From: Actinomycetota bacterium
Lineage (GTDB): Bacteria; Actinomycetota; Acidimicrobiia; Acidimicrobiales; Microtrichaceae
Assembly: GCA_005777415.1 (NCBI GenBank)
Contig: SXMI01000256.1
Coordinates: forward strand, 1-21,351
DNA length: 21,351 nucleotides
Direction of reading: 5' to 3'
The notes beneath the pieces were generated by a model, which searched no databases, was not told the origin of the DNA, and saw nothing but the letters and a program-made list of their open reading frames with translations. A program made the translations under genes and the position numbers. Position 1 is the first letter of the stretch, and each line of letters opens with the position of its first letter. Of the stretch, positions 7,486 through 12,780 are shown one piece after another.

Positions 7486-8190
7486 TCAGTCGGCGACGTC
7501 GGTGACGCAGTTGGCCGCCCCGGCGGGGCGCGACGCCGTCACCTCGACGCTCGTCTCGCCGTAGAGCGTCTCGAGCATGCCCTTGACCATGCCGCGGTCG
7601 ACAGCGCAGATCACCGGGTGCTCCACGGCGGCCTCGCCGAACGGACAGTGCTCGGTGACGATCCGCAGGTCCGTGCCGTCCTTCTCGGCGTGGGCGGCGA
7701 ATCCGTGCGCCGTGAGCGCGTCGGCCACGGTGTGCAGCGCCGCCCGGAACGACCTGGTGCCGGACTGCCCGGCGGTCTCGGCCATGGTCCGTCCGTACTC
7801 CTCACCGACCTGCTCGGCGAGCTCGGTCGCCCGCTCGGGTCCGAGTGCGGCGAGCGCCCGGCCCAGCAGCTCGAGCAGCACCTCATCGTGGCGGACGGGC
7901 ACGTCGAGGCTCACCTCGTCGGTTCCCGTCCGGTAGCGCTTGGAGGGCCTGCCGGCTCCGCCGGCCGGCCGCTCGGTCGAGACCTCCAGGTATCCGCCGG
8001 CGGCCAGTTTGTCGAGGTGGTGCCGGGCGACGTTGGCGTGCAGGTCGAAGTGCTCGGCCACCTCGGAGGCGGTCACACCGTCCTCGGACCCGTGGGCGAA
8101 CAGGTAGATCTCACGGCGGGTCGGGTCGCCGAAGGCCGAGGTGATGGCGGTCACGGCCGACGAGAAGTCGGTCGGGCTCAACGACGTCAC
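7486..8190 (-). CDS. SufR-like winged-helix Fe-S transcriptional regulator
   Basis: A 234-residue regulator, first gene of the five-gene run. The GTG at 8190 is the last plausible start; the open frame upstream is only antisense to the Mrp gene. The N-terminal winged helix is clear: FGDPTRREIYLF, recognition region SEVAEHFDLHANVARHHLDKL (residues 42-62, given as motif), and wing with GRPSKRYR. The C-terminal half has the SufR cysteine arrangement: Cys182 in HCPFGEAA, Cys195 after exactly 12 residues (C-X12-C) and Cys228 near the end. SufR proteins bind a 4Fe-4S cluster and repress Fe-S biogenesis genes when clusters are plentiful. The next gene is a cysteine desulfurase and the divergent gene is an Fe-S carrier, which supports this reading. 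In many actinobacteria sufR leads a full sufBDCSU operon; here only the desulfurase follows. Confidence 0.82.
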   Translation of the reverse strand: MTSLSPTDFSSAVTAITSAFGDPTRREIYLFAHGSEDGVTASEVAEHFDLHANVARHHLDKLAAGGYLEVSTERPAGGAGRPSKRYRTGTDEVSLDVPVRHDEVLLELLGRALAALGPERATELAEQVGEEYGRTMAETAGQSGTRSFRAALHTVADALTAHGFAAHAEKDGTDLRIVTEHCPFGEAAVEHPVICAVDRGMVKGMLETLYGETSVEVTASRPAGAANCVTDVAD

Positions 8191-8215
8191 CTTCGCAGCG
8201 TACCGCCGGGCCCCA

Positions 8216-8273
8216 GCCCGGGTCGGAGCGGCCGTTGCCCGGGTCGGAGCGGGCCTCAGCCCGGGTCGGAGCG
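8216..8273. promoter_or_regulatory. Three phased 15-bp direct repeats in the sufR-like/mrp divergent promoter
   Basis: The 15-mer GCCCGGGTCGGAGCG occurs exactly at 8216-8230, 8237-8251 and 8259-8273; start-to-start distances are 21 and 22 bp, two turns of the helix. Copies 1 and 3 share two more upstream bases (CA). The array fills much of the 114-bp gap between the minus-strand SufR-like start and the plus-strand Mrp start. Its position makes it a candidate operator for the SufR-like protein or another regulator acting on both transcripts. Confidence 0.55.
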
Positions 8274-8304
8274 CGCGGCTTGCCGTTCGGCACTGCCCGG
8301 GGCG

Positions 8305-9459
8305 ATGCTCCGTGACGTGACCACCACCCGAGACGACGTGATCGACGCCCTGCGACCCATCGAGGACCCGGAGCTCCACCGCTCCATCGTCGAACTGGAC
8401 ATGGTCCGGGACGTGGTCGTCGACCTCCCGCTCGTGCGGGTCCAGGTGGCGCTGACGATCCCCGGCTGCCCGCTGAAGGCCGAGATCCAGTCGCTCGTGA
8501 CCGGCGCGCTGATCGAGCTCCACGGGGTCGAGGCGGTGGAGGTCGACTTCACCTCGATGACCGACGAGGAGCGGGCTGCTCTGCGCCAGCGGCTCCACGG
8601 TGATCCGGCCTCGACCGCCGGTTCGCACCAGGCGCACGGCCACGCCGAGGGTCGGACCATCCCCTTCGCCGAGCCCGGATCCCGCACCCGGGTGATCCTC
8701 GTGGCCTCCGGCAAGGGCGGCGTGGGGAAGTCGTCGGTCACCACGAACCTGGCCGTGGCGCTCGCTCAGCGTGGATCCAGCGTCGCCGTCGTGGACGCCG
8801 ACGTGTGGGGGTTCTCCATCCCGGCGATGCTCGGGGTCGACCGGGCGCCGGTGCTGATCGACCAGATGATCGTCCCGCCCGAGGCCTACGGGGTCCGCTG
8901 CATCTCGATGGGGTTCTTCGTGGAGGAGGACCAGCCGGTGATCTGGCGCGGGCCGATGCTCCACAAGGCGCTCGAGCAGTTCCTGACCGATGTGTTCTGG
9001 GACGAGCCGGACTTCCTGCTCGTCGACCTGCCCCCGGGCACGGGCGACATCTCGATCTCGCTGTCGCAGTTCCTGCCGCGGGCGCAGGTCCTGGTCGTCA
9101 CCACCCCGCAGCCGGCCGCCCAGCGGGTCGCCCAGCGGGCCGGGACCATGGCGGCGAAGGTGAACCTCGACGTGGTCGGCGTGGTCGAGAACATGTCCTG
9201 GTTCACCGGCGACGACGGGGTCCGCTACGAGCTGTTCGGTGCCGGTGGCGGCCAGCAGCTCGCCGAGCGGCTCGACGTCCCGCTGCTGGGCCAGGTGCCG
9301 CTCGTCCCGGCGCTCCGCGAGGGCGGCGACGGGGGCCGACCCATCACGGCGGTGGACCCCGAGGCCGAGGCCTCGCAGGCGTTCCGGGCCGTCGCCGAGC
9401 GGCTGGCCGTCGAACTGGCGCCCACCCGACGGACCAACCCGGAGCTCAGGATCCTGTAG
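8305..9459 (+). CDS. mrp: Mrp/ApbC (NBP35-like) Fe-S cluster carrier ATPase
   Basis: A 384-residue P-loop protein from ATG 8305; GTG 8317 is an alternative start. Residues 8-90 form a MIP18/DUF59 domain (IEDPELHRSIVELDMV and TIPGCPLKAEI with Cys55). Residues 128-375 form the ParA/MinD-type ATPase: deviant Walker A ASGKGGVGKSS with the signature Lys137 and catalytic-loop Lys142, VVDADVWGFSIP, WRGPMLHKAL, and Walker B FLLVDLPPGTGD. The family binds and transfers 4Fe-4S clusters as a dimer. The region after VVENMSWF, where many Mrp proteins have a bridging CxxC, reads TGDDGVRYELFGAGGG and has no cysteines. This is seen in other actinobacterial Mrp proteins as I recall. Divergence from the SufR-like regulator and cysteine desulfurase ties it to Fe-S homeostasis. 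Confidence 0.92.
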   Translation: MLRDVTTTRDDVIDALRPIEDPELHRSIVELDMVRDVVVDLPLVRVQVALTIPGCPLKAEIQSLVTGALIELHGVEAVEVDFTSMTDEERAALRQRLHGDPASTAGSHQAHGHAEGRTIPFAEPGSRTRVILVASGKGGVGKSSVTTNLAVALAQRGSSVAVVDADVWGFSIPAMLGVDRAPVLIDQMIVPPEAYGVRCISMGFFVEEDQPVIWRGPMLHKALEQFLTDVFWDEPDFLLVDLPPGTGDISISLSQFLPRAQVLVVTTPQPAAQRVAQRAGTMAAKVNLDVVGVVENMSWFTGDDGVRYELFGAGGGQQLAERLDVPLLGQVPLVPALREGGDGGRPITAVDPEAEASQAFRAVAERLAVELAPTRRTNPELRIL

Positions 9460-9460
9460 C

Positions 9461-9479
9461 GGTCCCGCCATCCGGGACC
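9461..9479 (+). terminator. Hairpin after mrp
   Basis: GGTCCCG (9461-9467) pairs perfectly with CGGGACC (9473-9479) across a 5-base loop, starting one base after the mrp stop codon. There is no T tract. It separates mrp from the ECF promoter just downstream. Confidence 0.5.
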
Positions 9480-9500
9480 CGGGGAAGGAATCCTGCGGGA

Positions 9501-9531
9501 CCCCAAACCTCTCGGGCCGGTCCGTCGTGTC
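9501..9531 (+). promoter_or_regulatory. ECF-type promoter copy A, upstream of the ECF sigma gene
   Basis: The element has AACC at 9506-9509, a 16-bp spacer and CGTG at 9526-9529, matching the usual ECF pattern of AAC at -35 and CGT at -10. It is identical at 27 of 31 positions to 10775-10805, in front of the third gene of the cluster. A short A-rich stretch (GAAGGAATCC) precedes it, as GAAGAAATCC precedes the other copy. The predicted transcript start is close to the first ATG at 9535, suggesting a leaderless mRNA and autoregulation. Confidence 0.72.
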
Positions 9532-9534
9532 ACC

Positions 9535-10095
9535 ATGGCGATGTCCATGACCGATCACGACACCGGGGTGCTCCCCGTCGCACCGGTTCCCCGCCCGGGG
9601 ACCGGCGCCGCCTTCGAGGACGTCTTCCTCGAGGCGTACCCGCGGCTCGTGCGCAGTCTGACGCTGGTGTGCCGCGGCGACACCGAGGCCGCCGCCGACT
9701 GCGTGGCCGACGCCTTCGAGCGCGCGTTCGTCCGCTGGCGCCGGGTGTCCCGGCTCGACGACCCGGCCGGGTGGGTCCGGCGGGTCGCGATCAACCGGGC
9801 GATCGACGGGGGCCGGCGACTGCGACGGCGGGACCGGGCGGTCGAACGGCTGGCATCGGTCGCGCCGACGACCACGGAACTGCCCGAGATCGGCGACCGG
9901 TCGCTCGTCGACGCGGTCGCGTCCCTGAGCCCGCAGCAACGCGCTGTCGTGGCGCTCTTCTACCTCGACGACCTGTCGGTCGCCGAGGTCGCTGTCACCA
10001 TGGAGCTGAGCGAGGGTGCGGTGAAGTACCACCTGCACCAGGCTCGTGAGCGGCTCCGCACCATCTGGACACCGCACGACGGAGTGAACCCATGA
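9535..10095 (+). CDS. ECF-family RNA polymerase sigma factor
   Basis: A 186-residue sigma-70 family protein with only regions 2 and 4. Region 2 spans about residues 22-90 (FEDVFLEAYPRLVRSL, then ADCVADAFERAFVRW and AGWVRRVAINRAID). Region 4 spans about 125-180 (LSPQQRAVVALFYLDDLSVAEVA as the motif area, then SEGAVKYHLHQARERL as the recognition helix). The start could be any of three in-frame ATGs at 9535, 9541 and 9547; none has a ribosome site, and the promoter element ends at 9531, so leaderless initiation is likely. The stop overlaps the next start (ATGA at 10092-10095), coupling it to a membrane protein that would be the natural anti-sigma candidate. The N-terminal 20 residues are Pro-rich and variable-looking. 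It resembles the SigE-like ECF proteins common in actinobacteria. Confidence 0.92.
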   Translation: MAMSMTDHDTGVLPVAPVPRPGTGAAFEDVFLEAYPRLVRSLTLVCRGDTEAAADCVADAFERAFVRWRRVSRLDDPAGWVRRVAINRAIDGGRRLRRRDRAVERLASVAPTTTELPEIGDRSLVDAVASLSPQQRAVVALFYLDDLSVAEVAVTMELSEGAVKYHLHQARERLRTIWTPHDGVNP

Positions 10096-10733
10096 GCGAT
10101 GACGCAGCCTTCGACGACCTCCTCAGGAGCCGGCTCGGCGAACCGCTCGGCCCGAGCACCGATGCCGCCGTCGCCGATCAGCTCGACACCCTGATGGGTC
10201 GGTTCGAGGCCGCTCGCCGCCGGCGCCGGGCGACGATCGGCGCCACCGCGTCGGTGGCGTTGCTCCTGCTCCTCGCCGCCGGTGCGTTCGCCCTCGGTGG
10301 GCCGACCCAGCAGGTGGACCTCGGCCCGGCGGACGACGGCGTGCCGACGACGCCCACCACGCTCGCCACCGTGCCCACCACGGCGCCCCCGGCCGTTCCG
10401 ACGACGATCGCGCCCCCGCCCCCGCCGCCGCCCGTGCCCGTGCCCGTACCCGGCGCCACCGGCGGCCCGGCGGTCGCGGGCGCCGATTCGTCGTCCGGCG
10501 GGTCGTCCTCGGGTGGATCCAGCTCGGGTGGTTCGGGTGGCGGTGGTTCCGACGATTCGGGCGGCTCGAGCGGTTCGGGTGGCGGCGGCTCGGATGATTC
10601 GGGTGGTTCGGGTGGCGGCGGTTCTGACGACTCCGACGACTCGAGCGGTTCGGGTGGCGGCGGTTCCGACAGTGGCTCCGACGACTCCGGGCAGGGCCGA
10701 GGCCGGGGCCGGGGTGGCTCCGAGGACGACTGA
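10092..10733 (+). CDS. Single-pass membrane protein with Gly/Ser/Asp-rich tail; candidate anti-sigma factor
   Basis: A 213-residue protein whose ATG overlaps the sigma factor's stop. Residues 1-46 are a charged, helical cytoplasmic segment (DAAFDDLLRSRLG, then DQLDTLMGRFEAARRRRR). Residues 48-69 form one transmembrane helix, and the five arginines before it place the N-terminus inside. Residues 75-128 are a Thr/Pro linker with a run of prolines. Residues 132-213 are almost only Gly, Ser and Asp, built from variants of GSGGGGSDDSG and ending in QGRGRGRGGSEDD. Translational coupling to an ECF gene plus a short cytoplasmic domain and one membrane helix is the usual layout of an anti-sigma factor. 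The zinc-finger HxxxCxxC motif of many such proteins is absent. I recognise no family for the tail, which would be outside the membrane and could sense envelope state or bind cations. Confidence 0.75.
   Translation: MSDDAAFDDLLRSRLGEPLGPSTDAAVADQLDTLMGRFEAARRRRRATIGATASVALLLLLAAGAFALGGPTQQVDLGPADDGVPTTPTTLATVPTTAPPAVPTTIAPPPPPPPVPVPVPGATGGPAVAGADSSSGGSSSGGSSSGGSGGGGSDDSGGSSGSGGGGSDDSGGSGGGGSDDSDDSSGSGGGGSDSGSDDSGQGRGRGRGGSEDD
10486..10730 (+). repeat. Low-complexity Gly/Ser/Asp coding repeats
   Basis: Degenerate in-frame repeats such as GGTGGCGGTTCCGAC encode GGGGSDDSG-like units. Serine and aspartate codons vary among TCG, TCC, AGC, AGT and GAT, GAC, so the protein pattern is better kept than the DNA pattern. 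Confidence 0.8.
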
Positions 10734-10774
10734 GCCGGCGGCCGGTCGGAGCGCCCCCGAAGAAATCCGCCGGG

Positions 10775-10805
10775 CCCCAAACCTTCCGGGCCGCTCCGGC
10801 GTGTC
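10775..10805 (+). promoter_or_regulatory. ECF-type promoter copy B, upstream of the second tail protein gene
   Basis: AACC at 10780-10783, a 16-bp spacer and CGTG at 10800-10803 match copy A at 27 of 31 positions, including the GGGCCG core of the spacer. The predicted start leaves a leader of roughly 60 bases before ATG 10871. Expression of the gene behind it by the nearby ECF sigma factor is the direct implication. Confidence 0.72.
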
Positions 10806-10870
10806 CTTCCCGTTCGAGCCGGGAACCTCCCGGTGGTGACCGGGCTGGTCCCGGGGGAAGCGGGTGTGAC

Positions 10871-11725
10871 ATGGACGATCGACGGGACGACGAGGTGCAG
10901 GCTCAGCCGGCCGGCGGGAGGTCGCGCCGGGTGCTGCAGCGGGCGGGGGTGGGCGCCGTCGCCACGGTGGCGCTCGCCGGGGTGCTGGTCGGCGGCCTGA
11001 CCGCAGCCGGCGCCGTCGGGGGACTCCCCGGCATCCTCGACGACTCACCGGAGTCGACCACGTCGACGACCGAGGTGACGGTCCCCGAGTCGACGACCTC
11101 CACCACCGAGACCACCCTGGCCCCGCCCACCGTGCCGGCACCGCCGACCCGGGTGATCGACGTGCCGGGTGTCGGTCAGGTGGTCGTCGTGGACGGGCCG
11201 GTCCCGACGGTCGTCTCGGTGACGGCGCTCCCCGGGTACACCGTCCAGCCCGATGACGACCCGAGCGAGCCCGGTGAGGTGCACCTCAAGTTCTTCGATG
11301 CGTTCGGTGGCCGGATCGACGTCCAGGCCGAGTACGAGGACGGCCAGCTCCGGGTCCGGGTCCGTGACCGGCGGCTCGAGGAGTCCGGCGGCCGCCCCGA
11401 TGACTCCGGTTCTGACGACTCCGGTTCCGATGACTCGGGTTCGGATGACTCTGGTTCGGATGAGTCGGGTCGCCGGGGCCGGGGTCGCGGCGGCGACGAC
11501 GCCCCCGGGCAGGGGTCCGGTTCCGCACCGAGCGGGTCCTCGGGCGGCGCCTCGTCGGGATCGGCTCCGTCGTCCGGGTCCGGCGGTGGTGCCGATGACT
11601 CCGGTGCTGACGACTCGGGCCGGGGCCGGGGCGGCGACGACTCGGGTTCGGACGACTCCGGTCGGGGTCGCGGCGGCGACGACTCCGGGTCGGACGACTC
11701 GGGCCGGGGCGGCGACGACGACTGA
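10871..11725 (+). CDS. Membrane-anchored protein with Asp/Ser/Gly/Arg repeat tail, predicted ECF target
   Basis: A 284-residue protein of no family I recognise. The ATG at 10871 has GGGGGAAG about ten bases upstream. Residues 1-25 are charged and contain RRVLQR. Residues 27-52 are a hydrophobic Ala/Gly/Val helix, either an uncleaved anchor or signal segment. Residues 60-93 are a Thr/Ser/Pro linker (ESTTSTTE twice). Residues 94-172 look like a small beta-rich globular domain (RVIDVPGVGQVVVVDG through VHLKFFDAFGGRIDVQ to GQLRVRVRDR) reminiscent of a PepSY-like fold, a weak impression. Residues 175-284 are a repeat tail: five DDSGS units, a Gly/Ser/Pro stretch, then GRGRGGDDSGSDDSG units ending GRGGDDD. 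The layout (anchor, Thr/Pro linker, acidic Ser/Gly tail with an RG motif near the end) mirrors the candidate anti-sigma protein, suggesting related tails or a shared partner. Confidence 0.75.
   Translation: MDDRRDDEVQAQPAGGRSRRVLQRAGVGAVATVALAGVLVGGLTAAGAVGGLPGILDDSPESTTSTTEVTVPESTTSTTETTLAPPTVPAPPTRVIDVPGVGQVVVVDGPVPTVVSVTALPGYTVQPDDDPSEPGEVHLKFFDAFGGRIDVQAEYEDGQLRVRVRDRRLEESGGRPDDSGSDDSGSDDSGSDDSGSDESGRRGRGRGGDDAPGQGSGSAPSGSSGGASSGSAPSSGSGGGADDSGADDSGRGRGGDDSGSDDSGRGRGGDDSGSDDSGRGGDDD
11399..11724 (+). repeat. 15-bp and 39-bp coding repeats in the tail
   Basis: Five 15-bp units encoding DDSGS-like pentads run from 11399 to 11470, and longer units encoding GDDSGSDDSGRGR lie at about 11630-11724. 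Third-base differences between units (GAT/GAC, TCC/TCG/TCT) show that the amino-acid pattern is kept while the DNA has drifted. Confidence 0.85.
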
Positions 11726-11752
11726 GCCTCGACGGGGCGGCAGACTCCAGCC

Positions 11753-12760
11753 GTGCTGAACGGCAGCGGCCGGGGTCGGGTCCCCCGCAGGGCGTGGAAG
11801 TGGGTGGCGGTCACCGTCGTGGTGGCCGCCACCGCCGCGTGCGGCGAACCGACCTCCGGGATGTCGACCCCCGGTGCGTCGTCGGATGCAACGGCTGTCG
11901 TCACCGGCCTCGACCGACCGACGCAGTTCGTCGAGCTGGATGACGGCTCGTTCCTGGTCGCCCAGCTCGCCGGCGACGAGGGCGCCGGCACCGGCCAGGT
12001 GGTGCTCGCTGTGGGAGGGTCCCCGCAGCAGGTGCTCCTCGACGGCCTGGACGTCCCGACGGGTGTCGCCGTGACGCCCGGACGTCTGTGGGTCATGGAG
12101 GCGACCGCCCTGTCGGTGGCCGACTGGGCGGGGCCCGGCGCCCCGGTCGGTCCGCTGAGCCAGGTCGTCTCCGGTCTGGTCGGCAACGGCCGGAGTCAGG
12201 GCACGCTGACCGTGGCTCCGGACGGACGGGTCCTCTGGGCGGTCACGGGCGGCGACGGCGCCCCCGGCAGCGGCACCCTGCGGGCGACCGAGCCGGATGC
12301 GGTCCCGCCCGGCGCGGTGCGCACTGAGGTGGTCGCCACCGGCGCCAAGAACGCGTACGCCACGGCCTTCGACGACGGCCTGCTCGCCGTCACCGAGATC
12401 GGCGACGCGGCCGTGCCGCCGCCCGATCTGCTCGTCGAGCTGCCGGCGCCGGCTCCCGGGGCGGAGCCGGTCGACCTGGGATGGCCGGAGTGTCGGCCGG
12501 TCCCGGTGTGTCCCGGTGTGGTGGAACCCGTGGCCCGCTTCGCCCCCGGTTCCACGCCGTCGGGGGTGGCGCCGGTCGCCGACGGCTGGGCGGTCGCCCT
12601 GTTCGCCGAGGGCGACGTGGTCCGGGTCGCCCGGGGTGGGGGCGAACCCGAACCGATCGTCGTCGGCCTCGACGGGCCGCACAGCCTGCTCCGGGGCCGG
12701 GACGGCTCGTTGCTCGTGAGCGAGCACGGCGCCGGCCGGATCGTCGTCGTTCCGGGCTGA
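11753..12760 (+). CDS. Lipoprotein with NHL/SGL-like beta-propeller, ScyD/PQQ-dehydrogenase-like
   Basis: A 335-residue putative lipoprotein from GTG 11753. A basic N-terminus and hydrophobic helix (about 15-29) lead to the lipobox AATAAC with Cys30. The rest is a repeated beta pattern with GLDRPTQFVELDDGSFLVAQ, GLDVPTGVAVTPGRLWVME, GTLTVAPDGRVLWAV, GVAPVADGWAVALFAEGDVVRV and HSLLRGRDGSLLVSEHGAGR. These are the blades of an NHL or gluconolactonase-type propeller and resemble the extracellular ScyD and sorbosone-dehydrogenase-like proteins. No catalytic residues can be assigned, so binding or enzymatic roles are both open. A Cys pair (WPECRPVPVCPG) could form a disulfide. It lies 27 bases after the tail-protein gene and may be co-transcribed with it, which would add it to the ECF regulon. 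The ribosome site is weak. Confidence 0.75.
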   Translation: MLNGSGRGRVPRRAWKWVAVTVVVAATAACGEPTSGMSTPGASSDATAVVTGLDRPTQFVELDDGSFLVAQLAGDEGAGTGQVVLAVGGSPQQVLLDGLDVPTGVAVTPGRLWVMEATALSVADWAGPGAPVGPLSQVVSGLVGNGRSQGTLTVAPDGRVLWAVTGGDGAPGSGTLRATEPDAVPPGAVRTEVVATGAKNAYATAFDDGLLAVTEIGDAAVPPPDLLVELPAPAPGAEPVDLGWPECRPVPVCPGVVEPVARFAPGSTPSGVAPVADGWAVALFAEGDVVRVARGGGEPEPIVVGLDGPHSLLRGRDGSLLVSEHGAGRIVVVPG

Positions 12761-12780
12761 GGTCGCCGGGCCCTCAGCCC
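12754..12780. terminator. Bidirectional hairpin containing both convergent stop codons
   Basis: GGGCTGAGG (12754-12762) and CCTCAGCCC (12772-12780) form a perfect 9-bp stem with a 9-base loop. The plus-strand stop TGA is inside the left arm and the minus-strand stop is inside the right arm. It works equally in both directions and lacks T tracts. Confidence 0.6.

Noticed and set aside
6178..8304. Long upstream extension of the Mrp frame on the plus strand
   Set aside because: It runs antisense through the cysteine desulfurase and regulator genes. The MIP18 domain begins right after ATG 8305.
8191..10077. Long upstream extension of the SufR-like frame on the minus strand
   Set aside because: The extension is antisense to mrp and the ECF gene and has no family features. 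The winged-helix protein begins naturally near 8190.
10486..10733. Synthetic GGGGS linker or assembly artefact
   Set aside because: The units vary in codons and spacing, the frame stays open to a natural stop, and a related tail occurs in the next gene, so it looks like a native low-complexity region.
11399..11725. RTX-type calcium nonapeptide repeats
   Set aside because: The tail is acidic and Ser/Gly-rich but lacks the GGxGxDxUx nonapeptide pattern, so I do not assign it to the RTX family.
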